This document shows positions 18,302-27,956 of a DNA stretch of 64,000 nt, one piece after another; the first letter of the stretch is position 1; every line of letters begins with the position of its first letter. Made by a program: the position numbers and the translations under genes. The stretch is taken from NCBI RefSeq assembly GCF_002844235.1, contig NZ_PGTS01000006.1:186001-250000 (forward strand), written 5' to 3'. This DNA is from Thalassospira povalilytica (lineage in GTDB: Bacteria > Pseudomonadota > Alphaproteobacteria > Rhodospirillales > Thalassospiraceae). The notes under the pieces are model-generated. The model worked only from the letters and a program-made list of their open reading frames with translations, was not told where the DNA came from and searched no databases.

Positions 18302-19423
18302 ATGACCGTTCTTCCCGCCGTCGGCCGTGCTGCCGAGTGCGCGGAACTGCAGATCAATTTGAAAGCAGTTGCCGACAACTATCAACGCCTGACCAAACGC
18401 TATACCGGGCGCACCTGTGGTGCCGTGGTAAAGGCGGATGCCTATGGTCTTGGCGCCAACACCATCGTTCCGGTCCTGAAAAAGCAGGGATGCCGATTGT
18501 TCTTCGTGGCACAGGCCAACGAAGCAGCCGAACTGTTCCCGGTTCTGCGCGGCGGCGGACGGATTGCCGTTCTGAACGGTGTGTTGCCCGGTGACGAAGA
18601 ATTCTTCATCGAAAATGACGTGATCCCGGTGCTCAATGATCTCGAACAGATCGAACGCTGGTCCAATCTGTGCCGGGAATATGAACGCCCGGCCCCGGCA
18701 TTCATCCATCTTGATACCGGCATGAGCCGCCTTGGCCTGACGCCGCTTGATGTCAGCCATCTTGTCGATCGTTATTCATCGCTTCTGTACGGGTTTGAAA
18801 AAGCCGGTTACATGACCCATCCGGTCGCCGCCGACGAGGCCGGAAACCCGATCACCAAGGAACAGTATGACCTGTTCATGAAATGGTATCGTCGCCTGCC
18901 CCCGGCACCGCGCGGTTTCTGCAATTCATCGGCGATCTTCCGTGACAACGAATATCACCTTGAATTCTGCCGTCCGGGCTTTGCACTTTGGGGCGGCAAC
19001 CCGACGCCGGAAACCACCAACCCGATGCGCTCAGTGGTCACCCTTAAGGCCAAGGTCTTGCAGGTGCGTGACATTGATGAACCGCAAACCGTCGGTTACG
19101 GCGCATCCTGGCAGGCAAAACGCAAAACCAAAATCGCCACCATTGCTGTCGGCTATGCAGATGGCTGGCTGCGGTCGCTTTCGAATTCCGGCAAACTTCT
19201 GATCAAGGGGCATGCCGTTCCCTATGTCGGGCGGGTTTCGATGGATGCGATCACGGTTGATATCACCGACCTTCCGGGCAAGCCGCTTAAGGCTGGCGAC
19301 ATGGTATCGCTTCTTGATGACAAGATGACGGTTGACGATGTCGCATCTGCTGCTGGTACAATCGGTTATGAAGTTCTAACTTCGCTTGGACATCGCTATC
19401 GGCGGGTTTATACAGAAAGCTGA
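18302..19423 (+). CDS. alr: Alanine racemase
   Basis: PLP enzyme that makes D-alanine for peptidoglycan. The 373-aa product has the PLP lysine K44 in 'AVVKADAYGLGA' and the catalytic Tyr in 'QTVGYGASW'. The 'HLDTGMSRLGL', 'VGYADGWLRSLSN' and 'GRVSMDAITVDITDLP' blocks are also present. I took ATG at 18302 because an in-frame start at 18257 adds unrelated sequence directly behind dnaB. It is co-directional with dnaB (48-nt gap), an order seen in other alphaproteobacteria. Confidence 0.95.
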   Translation: MTVLPAVGRAAECAELQINLKAVADNYQRLTKRYTGRTCGAVVKADAYGLGANTIVPVLKKQGCRLFFVAQANEAAELFPVLRGGGRIAVLNGVLPGDEEFFIENDVIPVLNDLEQIERWSNLCREYERPAPAFIHLDTGMSRLGLTPLDVSHLVDRYSSLLYGFEKAGYMTHPVAADEAGNPITKEQYDLFMKWYRRLPPAPRGFCNSSAIFRDNEYHLEFCRPGFALWGGNPTPETTNPMRSVVTLKAKVLQVRDIDEPQTVGYGASWQAKRKTKIATIAVGYADGWLRSLSNSGKLLIKGHAVPYVGRVSMDAITVDITDLPGKPLKAGDMVSLLDDKMTVDDVASAAGTIGYEVLTSLGHRYRRVYTES

Positions 19424-19495
19424 TCCATAAAAACTGGCCGAACCACCGGACAATACAATCTTGGCGGGCCGATAACAGGGGACTTCGAAGTACAG

Positions 19496-20269
19496 ATGCC
19501 GATCTTTGCGCCGGTTGGGCAGATCTTTTTGACCTTTTTGGCCCTTGTTGGTCGCGTGACGGTGTTTGCAGGTCGGACAATTGGCCATATGGTCACCCCG
19601 CCGATCTATTTTCGCCTGATCTTCAAACAGATGCGCGAAATCGGCTATTTCTCGTTGCCGGTTGTCGCCATGACCACCCTGTTTGCCGGGATGGTTCTTG
19701 CCCTGCAATCCTATTCGGGGTTCTCGCGCTTTTCAGCCGAAAGTGCCGTTGCCACCGTGGTTGTCATTTCCATGACCCGCGAACTGGGACCGGTTCTGGC
19801 CGGTCTTATGGTGGCGGGCCGTGTTGGTGCGGCGATTGCTGCTGAAATCGGTACCATGCGCGTTACCGAACAGATCGACGCATTGGTCACGCTTTCGACC
19901 AATCCGTTCAAATATCTGGTGGTTCCGCGCGTTGTCGCAGGTCTGGTTACCCTGCCCGTGCTTGTTCTGATCGGCGATATCATCGGCGTGCTTGGCGGAT
20001 ATCTGGTCGGGGTCAACAAGCTTGGCTTTAATGACGGATCCTATATCCGCAATACGTTCCAGTATCTTGAACAGCTTGATGTGATTTCCGGTCTGGTGAA
20101 GGCCGCCGTATTCGGCTTTATCATCACGCTGATGGGCTGTTATCACGGCTATCATTCGCGTGGCGGGGCACAGGGTGTCGGTCAGGCCACCACCAATGCG
20201 GTTGTTTCAAGCTCCATCCTGATCCTGATTTCGAACTATATCGTCACAGAACTGTTCTTTACGCGTTAA
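19496..20269 (+). CDS. mlaE: MlaE-type ABC transporter permease
   Basis: Inner-membrane permease (257 aa, five or six hydrophobic segments) of the MlaE/TrbI-like family, which moves phospholipids or other lipids between inner and outer membranes. The family motif 'MTRELGPVLAGLMVAGRVGAAIAAEIGTMRVTEQIDAL' is complete. It precedes the ATPase gene by 15 nt. No mlaD-type MCE protein gene is adjacent, so the periplasmic component must be encoded elsewhere. Substrate is therefore inferred from family. Confidence 0.88.
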   Translation: MPIFAPVGQIFLTFLALVGRVTVFAGRTIGHMVTPPIYFRLIFKQMREIGYFSLPVVAMTTLFAGMVLALQSYSGFSRFSAESAVATVVVISMTRELGPVLAGLMVAGRVGAAIAAEIGTMRVTEQIDALVTLSTNPFKYLVVPRVVAGLVTLPVLVLIGDIIGVLGGYLVGVNKLGFNDGSYIRNTFQYLEQLDVISGLVKAAVFGFIITLMGCYHGYHSRGGAQGVGQATTNAVVSSSILILISNYIVTELFFTR

Positions 20270-20284
20270 GGGCCGGACCGCATC

Positions 20285-21061
20285 ATGAGCAATCCCGCCA
20301 AGATATCACTGCGTAATGTCCACAAGGCATTCGGCCCGAAAAAGGTTCTTCAGGGAGTCGATCTTGACGTTGCCCCGGGGGAATCGGTTGCCATTATCGG
20401 CGGATCGGGCACCGGAAAGTCGGTAACGCTGAAATGTGTTCTGGGCCTTCTGACCCCGGACCAGGGATCGATCACGGTCGATGGCATTGATATGACCGAT
20501 GCCAGTCAGGCCGAACGCGATGCGATGCTTGCGAAAACCGGGATGCTGTTTCAGGGCGCTGCCCTTTTTGATTCCCTTTCGGTCTGGGAAAATGTTGCCT
20601 TTGGCCTGATCGAAGGCCGTGGCATGAAGCCGCGCGATGCGCGCGACGTTGCCATTGCCCGTCTCGAAGATGTCGGACTGGGATCGGACGTCGCCAATAT
20701 GTCCCCGGCATCGCTTTCGGGCGGCATGCAAAAACGTGTCGGGCTGGCGCGTGCCATCGCGACAGAACCGGAAATCCTGTTCTTTGACGAACCCACGACC
20801 GGCATTGATCCGATCATGGGGGATGTGATCAATGATCTGATCGTCAAATGCACCCGCGAACTGGGCGCCAGTGCGATGACCATTACCCATGATATGGCAA
20901 GTGCGCGCAAAATTGCCGACCGGGTCGCGATGCTTTATCAGGGCAAGATCATCTGGGACGGCCCGGTTTCGGAAATCGACACTGCCGATAACCCCTATTT
21001 GCAACAATTCGTTGCCGGTGATATCGAAGGCCCGCTTGAACTTGATCTCAAGCATCTTTGA
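20285..21061 (+). CDS. mlaF: MlaF-type ABC transporter ATP-binding protein
   Basis: ATPase partner of the upstream MlaE permease. The 258-aa product has Walker A GGSGTGKS, the signature 'LSGGMQKRVGLARA', Walker B 'EILFFDEPTTGIDP' and the H-loop 'TITHDMASARKIADR'. The characteristic GGMQKR variant and the extended C-terminus place it with MlaF. Expression is presumably coupled to mlaE. Confidence 0.9.
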   Translation: MSNPAKISLRNVHKAFGPKKVLQGVDLDVAPGESVAIIGGSGTGKSVTLKCVLGLLTPDQGSITVDGIDMTDASQAERDAMLAKTGMLFQGAALFDSLSVWENVAFGLIEGRGMKPRDARDVAIARLEDVGLGSDVANMSPASLSGGMQKRVGLARAIATEPEILFFDEPTTGIDPIMGDVINDLIVKCTRELGASAMTITHDMASARKIADRVAMLYQGKIIWDGPVSEIDTADNPYLQQFVAGDIEGPLELDLKHL

Positions 21062-21126
21062 TCCTGTCGCACGCGACAGCAATCGCCGTTACGGACATTT
21101 CTTTTCTTTGATCTGCGGAGCATTCT

Positions 21127-22539
21127 GTGGCCAAAACCCAAAGCCGTTTCATCTGTCAGAACTGTGGTGCGGAATACCGCAAATGGACCGGTCGTTGTGA
21201 CGGATGCGGGGAATGGAACAGCATCGAAGAAGAACGCGTCGAAAGCGGCCCCAAGGCAGCAGGCGGCATTGCCGGCGGTGCCAAGGGCAAGACCATCGAA
21301 TTCGTCGCCCTTGAAGGCGAAAGTGCCAGTCCCAAACGCATCATAAGCGGCATTGCCGAACTTGACCGCGCCTGTGGCGGGGGGCTTGTTCCGGGATCGG
21401 CCCTTTTGGTTGGCGGGGATCCGGGGATTGGCAAATCCACCATCCTGCTTCAGGCCGTCGGCGCGATGGCAGCCAAAAACAAATGCGCCTATATCTCGGG
21501 CGAGGAAGCGGTCGATCAGGTCCGCATGCGCGCAGCCCGTCTGGGACTTGAGAAATCCAAGGTCGATTTCGCTGCCGCCACCAGTCTGCGCGATATCATC
21601 ACAACCCTTGAAGCCAGCAGCCATGACGTCGTGGTCATTGACTCGATCCAGACCATGTATGCCGACACCCTTGATAGTGCGCCTGGCACCGTGTCACAAG
21701 TTCGCGCCTGCGCGCTTGAACTGATCCGCCTTGCCAAGCGCAAGGGATTTGCGGTCCTTCTGGTGGGTCACGTCACCAAGGAAGGCCAGATCGCAGGCCC
21801 CCGTGTTCTTGAACATATGGTCGATACGGTTCTGTATTTCGAAGGCGAACGCGGCCATCAGTTCCGCATCCTGCGCGCGGTCAAAAACCGTTTTGGGGCG
21901 ACCGATGAAATCGGTGTGTTTGAAATGGGTGATGCCGGCCTTGTCGAAGTGCCCAACCCGTCTGCGCTTTTCCTTGCCGACCGCGAAGCGCCGGTCAGTG
22001 GTACAGCGGTGTTTGCCGGGCTTGAAGGCACCCGCCCTATGCTGGTAGAAATCCAGGCCCTTGTCGCGCAATCGGCCCTTGCGACACCGCGTCGTGCGGT
22101 TGTTGGCTGGGATTCTGCACGCATGAACATGATCCTTGCCGTGCTGGATGCGCGGTGCGGCCTGCCGCTTAGTCAGTTTGACGTCTATCTGAACGTTGCC
22201 GGTGGTTTGCGGGTTGGTGAGCCGGCCGCTGACATGGCGGTTGCTGCCGCCCTGATTTCGGCTGTGGCCGATGCACCGGTTCCGGCCGAAACGGTTATTG
22301 TCGGGGAAATCGGGCTTTCGGGTGAAGTGCGCCCGGTCGGGCAACTCGAATCGCGATTGAAAGAAGCCACCAAACTTGGCTTTGGCAATGCCTATACCCC
22401 CAAGAACGGCACCCAGGGCAAGAAGAAGCTGTCGATCAAGGGCCTGAACCAGACTGAAATCGGTCATCTTCAGGATTTGGTAAACCTATTCGGCGACGAT
22501 GTCCGCGACAAGGTGCGCCCGCGCGAAGGCATGTATTAA
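21127..22539 (+). CDS. radA: DNA repair protein RadA (Sms)
   Basis: RecA-like ATPase and helicase that promotes branch migration in recombination. The 470-aa product starts with a four-Cys zinc finger (C10, C13, C24, C27), followed by the P-loop in 'GGDPGIGKST' (about residues 97-106) and the RadA-specific KNRFG motif in 'AVKNRFGATDEIGVFEM'. A C-terminal Lon-protease-like domain ('GLSGEVRPVGQLESRLKEATKLGF') completes it. The start is GTG at 21127. Confidence 0.96.
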   Translation: MAKTQSRFICQNCGAEYRKWTGRCDGCGEWNSIEEERVESGPKAAGGIAGGAKGKTIEFVALEGESASPKRIISGIAELDRACGGGLVPGSALLVGGDPGIGKSTILLQAVGAMAAKNKCAYISGEEAVDQVRMRAARLGLEKSKVDFAAATSLRDIITTLEASSHDVVVIDSIQTMYADTLDSAPGTVSQVRACALELIRLAKRKGFAVLLVGHVTKEGQIAGPRVLEHMVDTVLYFEGERGHQFRILRAVKNRFGATDEIGVFEMGDAGLVEVPNPSALFLADREAPVSGTAVFAGLEGTRPMLVEIQALVAQSALATPRRAVVGWDSARMNMILAVLDARCGLPLSQFDVYLNVAGGLRVGEPAADMAVAAALISAVADAPVPAETVIVGEIGLSGEVRPVGQLESRLKEATKLGFGNAYTPKNGTQGKKKLSIKGLNQTEIGHLQDLVNLFGDDVRDKVRPREGMY

Positions 22540-22609
22540 ACGCACTTTGCGATATGTGACCTGATCCCGAACACACCCGGACCGACTGACTTACAAGGTT
22601 TACGAACTG

Positions 22610-23296
22610 ATGGATTTCTCTGCCCTCCCCGATCTTGGCGCACGCGATGTGTTTGACCTGATTGTTGTCGGTATCCTGCTTGTGTCGGGGGTGTTTGCGT
22701 TTTTCCGTGGTTTCATCCACGAAATCCTGTCGATGATGGGATGGTTGGGTGCGGGTTTGTGCGCGCTTTATGGCTATCCAATTGCCCGGCCCTATGTCCG
22801 TGATCTGATCCCGTCTGAACTGATTGCCGATCTGGCGACCGGGGTTGGTCTTTTTCTGATTACGTTTCTGATTTTCTCGTTCCTGAGCGGCCGTATCGGA
22901 CGGGCTGTTCAGAATTCCGGCCTTGATAGTCTTGATAGCACCCTTGGCTTTGTATTCGGTCTGTTGCGCGGCGCGTTGATCGTTTGTATCGGCTTTTTGG
23001 CCCTGTCCTGGCTGCTGCCCGCAGATTCGCAACCCGACTGGGTCCGCGATGCCCGGACCCGCCCGGTTCTGGAAGAAGGCGCGTTCCTTATTATGCGCAT
23101 GGCTCCTGACGAAATTTTCGATACCACCGCCCAAGAGCTTGAGCGCGCACAGCGTCGGGCCGATGCAAACGAGCAAACCTATCGTCAACTTCTTGGTCCG
23201 GAACCAAAAGGGACTGGACCCGCGCCCCTAAACGGGTATACAAGGCCCTCGCGCGATGATTTGGATCGCCTGATCGAGGCGACCACTAACGAGTGA
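22610..23296 (+). CDS. cvpA: CvpA family membrane protein
   Basis: Inner-membrane protein (228 aa) named for a colicin V phenotype in E. coli. Four hydrophobic segments are visible (VFDLIVVGILLVSGVFAFFRG, SMMGWLGAGLCALYGYPIA, LATGVGLFLITFLIFSFL and VFGLLRGALIVCIGFLALSWLL), with the family 'RGFIHEIL' and 'LDSLDSTLGFVFGLLRGALI' motifs. It lies 63 nt upstream of purF, the same association as in E. coli. The exact role is uncertain. Confidence 0.88.
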   Translation: MDFSALPDLGARDVFDLIVVGILLVSGVFAFFRGFIHEILSMMGWLGAGLCALYGYPIARPYVRDLIPSELIADLATGVGLFLITFLIFSFLSGRIGRAVQNSGLDSLDSTLGFVFGLLRGALIVCIGFLALSWLLPADSQPDWVRDARTRPVLEEGAFLIMRMAPDEIFDTTAQELERAQRRADANEQTYRQLLGPEPKGTGPAPLNGYTRPSRDDLDRLIEATTNE

Positions 23297-23359
23297 GGCG
23301 TGTGGGTTTCGTAAAATTACGTTGTCCGTGCGCCACCGGCGAGAGAGCGGAACCCACTC

Positions 23360-24820
23360 ATGCTGACCACCAATCCATTTGATGACGACAAGCTACGTGA
23401 AGAATGTGGCGTCTTTGGCGTTTTTGGTACCCCGGATGCTGCTGCACTGACGGCCCTTGGCCTTCATGCATTGCAACACCGCGGACAGGAAGCCGCCGGT
23501 ATTGTTTCCTATGACGGCGAAGATTTTCCCGCTCATCGGGCCTCGGGCCAGGTTGGCGATATCTTTGGCTCCGAAGATGTGATCAAAAGCCTTCCCGGCC
23601 ACCGTGCAGTTGGCCATGTCCGCTATTCGACAGCTGGCGGCAAGGGGCTTCGCAACGTGCAGCCACTTTTTGCCGATTTCGAATTCGGTGGATTGGCGAT
23701 TGCCCATAACGGCAACCTGACCAACTCGCTTGCGGTGCGTGATCGTCTGGTCAAGCGTGGTTCGATCTTCCAGTCGACCTCGGATACGGAAACCTTCATT
23801 CATCTGATTGCTACCAGCCTGTACGAGAAGATCGTCGATCGTCTGATCGATGCGGTACGTCAGGTCGAAGGCGCCTATTCGCTGGTCGTCATGACCCAGA
23901 AAAAACTGATCGGTGTCCGTGACCCGCTTGGTGTCCGTCCGCTGGTTCTGGGCAAGCTCAATGATGCCTATATCCTGTCGTCGGAAACGGTCGGCCTTGA
24001 TATCGTTGGCGCGGAATTCATCCGCGACGTCGAACCGGGCGAAATCGTTGAAATTACCGAAGACGGTCTGCGGTCGATCAAGCCGTTCAAACCGGTCAAA
24101 TCGCGCTTCTGCATTTTCGAGCATGTCTATTTCGCCCGCCCCGACAGCATCGTCGAAGGCACAAGCGTCTATGACGTGCGCAAGAATATCGGTCGTGAAC
24201 TGGCCCGTGAGTCCGCAATCGAAGCCGACGTTGTCGTGCCGATCCCGGATTCCGGTGTTCCGTCCGCATTGGGTTACGCCGAGGAAAGCGGTATTCCGTT
24301 CGAACTGGGCATCATTCGTAACCATTATGTCGGCCGTACCTTTATCGAACCGACCGACCAGATCCGCCACCTTGGCGTGAAGCTGAAACATAACGCCAAC
24401 CCCGGCAAGCTTAAGGGCAAGCGCGTTATTCTGGTCGATGACTCGATCGTGCGTGGTACGACTTCGACCAAGATCGTTGATCTGGTCCGTCAGGCCGGTG
24501 CGGCAGAGGTGCATATGCGCATCACAAGCCCGCCCACGACCAACCCGTGCTTCTATGGTGTCGATACCCCGTCCAAAGACAAACTGATGGCGGCAAATCA
24601 CGACATCGAAAGCATGGCCAAGATCATCGGCGTCGACAGCCTTGCCTTTGTCACCATTGACGGTCTGTATCGTGCGACCGGTCTTCCGGGCCGTGACAAT
24701 GACAGCCCGGCATTCTGTGATGCGTGCTTTACCGGCGATTATCCGATCCGGCTTACCGATCACAATGCCGAAAACAAGGACCGCAAGCTGAGCCAGCTGG
24801 TCGAAAGGCAGTCTGCATGA
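23360..24820 (+). CDS. purF: Amidophosphoribosyltransferase
   Basis: First committed step of purine synthesis: PRPP plus glutamine to phosphoribosylamine. The 486-aa product has a 15-residue propeptide before the nucleophile Cys16 ('REECGVFGVFG'), an Ntn glutaminase domain, and a PRTase domain with the PRPP loop 'RVILVDDSIVRGTT'. The Cys residues near the end ('SPAFCDACFTGDYP') and in 'NPCFYGVDTP' are placed as in the Bacillus-type iron-sulfur enzyme. Its stop overlaps the next gene's ATG (ATGA). Confidence 0.96.
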   Translation: MLTTNPFDDDKLREECGVFGVFGTPDAAALTALGLHALQHRGQEAAGIVSYDGEDFPAHRASGQVGDIFGSEDVIKSLPGHRAVGHVRYSTAGGKGLRNVQPLFADFEFGGLAIAHNGNLTNSLAVRDRLVKRGSIFQSTSDTETFIHLIATSLYEKIVDRLIDAVRQVEGAYSLVVMTQKKLIGVRDPLGVRPLVLGKLNDAYILSSETVGLDIVGAEFIRDVEPGEIVEITEDGLRSIKPFKPVKSRFCIFEHVYFARPDSIVEGTSVYDVRKNIGRELARESAIEADVVVPIPDSGVPSALGYAEESGIPFELGIIRNHYVGRTFIEPTDQIRHLGVKLKHNANPGKLKGKRVILVDDSIVRGTTSTKIVDLVRQAGAAEVHMRITSPPTTNPCFYGVDTPSKDKLMAANHDIESMAKIIGVDSLAFVTIDGLYRATGLPGRDNDSPAFCDACFTGDYPIRLTDHNAENKDRKLSQLVERQSA

Positions 24821-25530
24821 CCGATACAAAGCGCCTAGAAGGACGCGTGGCACTGATTACCGGTGCCTCGCACGGGATCGGTTACGCGGTTGCCAAACGT
24901 TTTGCTGCCGAAGGCGCACAGGTCATTGCGATTGGTCGCAATGTCGGCGCGCTTGAAGAACTCAGCGACGAAATCACCGATGCCGGCGGCAAGATCAGCT
25001 TGCTGCCGCTTGATCTGACCATGTTCGAAAAGGTCGATGCCATCGGCCCGACCATTTATGAACGGTTCGGCAAGCTTGATATCGTGGTTGGCAATGCGGG
25101 CCTTCTGGGCGAAATCGCCCCGGTCGGCCACATTGATACCCAGGTTTTCGACAATACGGTCGCAACCAACGTTACGTCGAATTTCCGCCTTATCCGCACG
25201 GTTGACAAGCTGTTGCAGCTTTCTGATGCCGGGCGTGCGATTTTCGTGACCTCGAACGCCTCGGCCAAGGGTCGTGCTTTCTGGGGGCTTTATGCCGCCA
25301 CCAAGGCCGCACTTGAGGCCCTTGTGCTGTCCTATGCCCAGGAGCTTGAGGAAAGCAAGGTCCGCGTCAATCTGATCAATCCCGGTCGTATCCGCACCAA
25401 GATGCGTGCCGAAGCCTATCCGGGCGAAGATCCCGAAACACTGCCCACGCCCGACAGCATCACCGATGTGTTTGTCGATCTGGCAGAGGCCAGTTGCACC
25501 AAACATGGCGAAGTGGTCAACGCGTATTAA
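24817..25530 (+). CDS. SDR family oxidoreductase translationally coupled to purF
   Basis: Short-chain dehydrogenase of 237 aa: TGASHGIG at residues 15-22, NAG at 93-95, and catalytic S146, Y159 and K163. The ATG overlaps the purF stop by 4 nt, which fixes the start. The frame is open upstream inside purF but reads as non-family sequence there. The purF-SDR pairing suggests co-expression; the substrate is unknown. Transcription ends at the terminator at 25554-25579. Confidence 0.87.
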   Translation: MTDTKRLEGRVALITGASHGIGYAVAKRFAAEGAQVIAIGRNVGALEELSDEITDAGGKISLLPLDLTMFEKVDAIGPTIYERFGKLDIVVGNAGLLGEIAPVGHIDTQVFDNTVATNVTSNFRLIRTVDKLLQLSDAGRAIFVTSNASAKGRAFWGLYAATKAALEALVLSYAQELEESKVRVNLINPGRIRTKMRAEAYPGEDPETLPTPDSITDVFVDLAEASCTKHGEVVNAY

Positions 25531-25553
25531 GCATTCCACATACCGCACCGACA

Positions 25554-25579
25554 AAGGGCCCCGAACGGGCCCTTTTTTT
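25554..25579 (+). terminator. Terminator after the purF-SDR pair
   Basis: AAGGGCCC (25554-25561) and GGGCCCTT (25567-25574), 5-nt loop, T-run to 25579. Confidence 0.92.
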
Positions 25580-25707
25580 GTGTTCCTGTTGCGGAATGCA
25601 GATTTTCAAAACAATTTTTATGTCCACGACATCAAGCCATTGCGCTTGAGTACCAAGGACCGATAGCATGTGCCCCCAGCAGACACTTATCTGACATAGG
25701 GACGCCG

Positions 25708-26196
25708 ATGACACAGGCCTTGAATTTCCGCTTTATTCCATCCTTGGGCACTGTTGCGATTGCCGTTGCCATCGGGGCTGTCATCACCATCAGCACCGTC
25801 GATGATGCGCGCGCAACCGACCATAATGGCGCGTCCATTACATTGCCTGAAATGAATGCGGCACGCGGCAAGGACCTGTTTGCCGAACGCGGCTGTGTTG
25901 TCTGTCATTCCGTCAACAGTGTCGGCGGTAATATCGGCCCAAGTCTTGATGCGTCGAACATGAATATCGCGCGTGAGCCGTTTGAATTTTTTGCCAGCAT
26001 GTGGCGCGGGGCCGAGCAGATGCTCCATCTTCAACAGGCCGATCTCGGATATCAGATTGATTTTTCCGGTCAGGACATCGCCGATATTTTTGCCTTTGTT
26101 CAGGACGGCGAAATCCAGGAACGATTTACCGAGGATGACCTGCCCGACCATATCCGTGACATCATTGATAACGGCCCGTCGATCCCGCAAAACTGA
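25708..26196 (+). CDS. Small membrane-anchored or secreted c-type cytochrome
   Basis: Protein of 162 aa with an N-terminal hydrophobic segment (TVAIAVAIGAVITIS), ending near DARA-T, which could be a signal peptide or an anchor. A single class I cytochrome c domain follows. The haem-binding motif CVVCH is at residues 63-67; possible axial Met residues are M98 and M105. The domain is short. It is probably an electron carrier in the periplasm, partner unknown. It stands alone, convergent with der. Confidence 0.82.
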   Translation: MTQALNFRFIPSLGTVAIAVAIGAVITISTVDDARATDHNGASITLPEMNAARGKDLFAERGCVVCHSVNSVGGNIGPSLDASNMNIAREPFEFFASMWRGAEQMLHLQQADLGYQIDFSGQDIADIFAFVQDGEIQERFTEDDLPDHIRDIIDNGPSIPQN

Positions 26197-26248
26197 TCTG
26201 AGAAGGCAGATGCGTCAAACCGCATGACGCCCGCCAAAAACGCAGCAA

Positions 26249-26279
26249 AAAGCCGCCCCTGATGATCAAGGGCGGCTTT
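26249..26279. terminator. Bidirectional terminator between cytochrome c gene and der
   Basis: AAAGCCGCCC (26249-26258) and GGGCGGCTTT (26270-26279), with an A-run on the left that supplies the U-tract for minus-strand der transcripts. The plus-strand side has only three T residues. Confidence 0.85.
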
Positions 26280-26307
26280 GATCGTTCTGGGACAAGAAAT
26301 CCGGGAA

Positions 26308-27846
26308 CTAGCGTTTCTTTTTCTTGTTGGCATAGGGGTTGTCACTGCTGCGCAGATAGATACGGATCGGAACGCCCGGCATATCGAAATCTTCACGCAG
26401 ACCGTTGATCAGATAGCGCGTATAGCTTTCGGGCAATTCGGCCGCCTTGGAGCAGTTGATAAAGAAGCTTGGCGGACGCGATTTCGCCTGGGTCATGTAA
26501 CGCAGACGGATGCGACGCCCGGAAATGACCGGCGGCAAATGGCGTTCGGTGGTTGCTTCAAGCCAGCGGTTCAACTGTGATGTCGGGATGCGGCGGCTCC
26601 AGATATCGTGGATATCAAGAACTGTCGGCATCAGACGATCGGTACCACGCCCGGTCAGCGCGGAGAAAGTCAGGACAGGAATGCCTTTGGCCTGGGCAAA
26701 GGACACGTCAAGCTTGTCACGCAGTTCCTGCATGACGCCTGCCTTGTCCTTGATCGCATCCCACTTGTTGACCGCAATGATCAATGCACGGCCTTCTTCA
26801 AGCACCATGCGCGCAATCGTCAGGTCCTGCTTGTCAAGCGTGTTGGTCGCATCAAGCATCAAAACAACGACCTGCGCATAGCGGATCACGCGAAGGGTAT
26901 CGGCAACCGACAGCTTTTCAACGCGGTCATCGATTTTCTTTTTGCGGCGCATCCCGGCGGTATCGACCAGACGGATCGGACGCCCTTCATAGGACCAGTC
27001 GACCGCGATCGAGTCACGGGTCAAACCGGCCTGCGGGCCGGTCATGACGCGTTCTTCACCCAGCAACTGGTTCAGAAGGGTCGATTTACCGGCATTCGGG
27101 CGGCCGACGATGGCCAGCTGGATTTTGGAGTTATCGCGCGCCCCTTCGACGATCAGTTCGCCATCTTCGTCTTCGTCATCTTCGCTGAATTCGATTTCAT
27201 AGGACGGGAATACTTCGCCCTCGTCATCGGCAAAGCCATCGGGATCAATCAGATCATCGACATCGTCATCAGCTTCCTGTGCGGCATCTTCCAATGCCTC
27301 GATGGCAGCTTCGCGGGCATGTTGCTTGGCAACGCGCTGACGGTGTTTCCATTCGTCCCAATGCGGTTCAAGAATGTCATACAGAAGCTCGATGCCGAGA
27401 CCATGCTCGGCCGAGATCGGGGCGACATCGCCAAGACCAAGGCCATAGGCCTCGTAAAGGCCGGGATCCTGGTCCTTGCCTTCGTGTTTGTTGGCAATGA
27501 CGTAAACCGGCTTGTGGCGTTTGCGCAGCCAGTCGGCAAAGTGGTTGTCAAGCGGGGTCAGTCCCGCACGCGCATCGATCAGGAACAGCGCAACATCGCA
27601 TTCCTCGAACGCTTTTTCACTTTGCTGGCGCATCATGCCTTCGACGGAATCATCGAATGCTTCTTCCAGACCGGCGGTATCGATCACGTCAAAAGACATA
27701 TCGCCCAGACGTGCCTTGCCATAGCGGCGGTCACGGGTGACCCCGGGCTGATCGTCCACCAGGGCCAGCTTTTTGCCGACCAGACGGTTAAACAGGGTCG
27801 ACTTCCCGACATTGGGGCGACCGATAATGGCAACTTTAAGCGACAT
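26308..27846 (-). CDS. der: Ribosome-associated double GTPase Der (EngA)
   Basis: Essential GTPase for 50S subunit maturation. Two G domains carry P-loops GRPNVGKS (9-16) and GRPNAGKS (about 248-255), followed by a KH-like C-terminal domain and a basic tail (NPYANKKKKR). At 512 aa it is longer than most Der proteins (about 440-490). The excess is a strongly acidic linker (about residues 185-235, runs of Asp and Glu) between the two G domains. It is the last gene of the minus-strand yfgM-bamB-der run. Confidence 0.95.
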   Translation of the reverse strand: MSLKVAIIGRPNVGKSTLFNRLVGKKLALVDDQPGVTRDRRYGKARLGDMSFDVIDTAGLEEAFDDSVEGMMRQQSEKAFEECDVALFLIDARAGLTPLDNHFADWLRKRHKPVYVIANKHEGKDQDPGLYEAYGLGLGDVAPISAEHGLGIELLYDILEPHWDEWKHRQRVAKQHAREAAIEALEDAAQEADDDVDDLIDPDGFADDEGEVFPSYEIEFSEDDEDEDGELIVEGARDNSKIQLAIVGRPNAGKSTLLNQLLGEERVMTGPQAGLTRDSIAVDWSYEGRPIRLVDTAGMRRKKKIDDRVEKLSVADTLRVIRYAQVVVLMLDATNTLDKQDLTIARMVLEEGRALIIAVNKWDAIKDKAGVMQELRDKLDVSFAQAKGIPVLTFSALTGRGTDRLMPTVLDIHDIWSRRIPTSQLNRWLEATTERHLPPVISGRRIRLRYMTQAKSRPPSFFINCSKAAELPESYTRYLINGLREDFDMPGVPIRIYLRSSDNPYANKKKKR

Positions 27847-27956
27847 CTGACTTTCAGACTCTCGTTATAAAAGGCGTTATGCGCCGACGGCTTTCACTGC
27901 CCTCGGCGCATCGCAAATCCTGCAAGGTAACCTTGCCTAATGTTCGAACTGACTGA

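Noticed and set aside
23393-24853. 486-codon open frame opposite purF
   Set aside because: It lies antisense to a full-length, well-conserved purF; its translation has no recognisable motif and is rich in Arg, Asp and Gly, as expected from reversed GC-biased codons.
26608-27870. 420-codon open frame opposite der
   Set aside because: Antisense to der; no domain and no supported start. Long antisense frames are common here because of codon bias.
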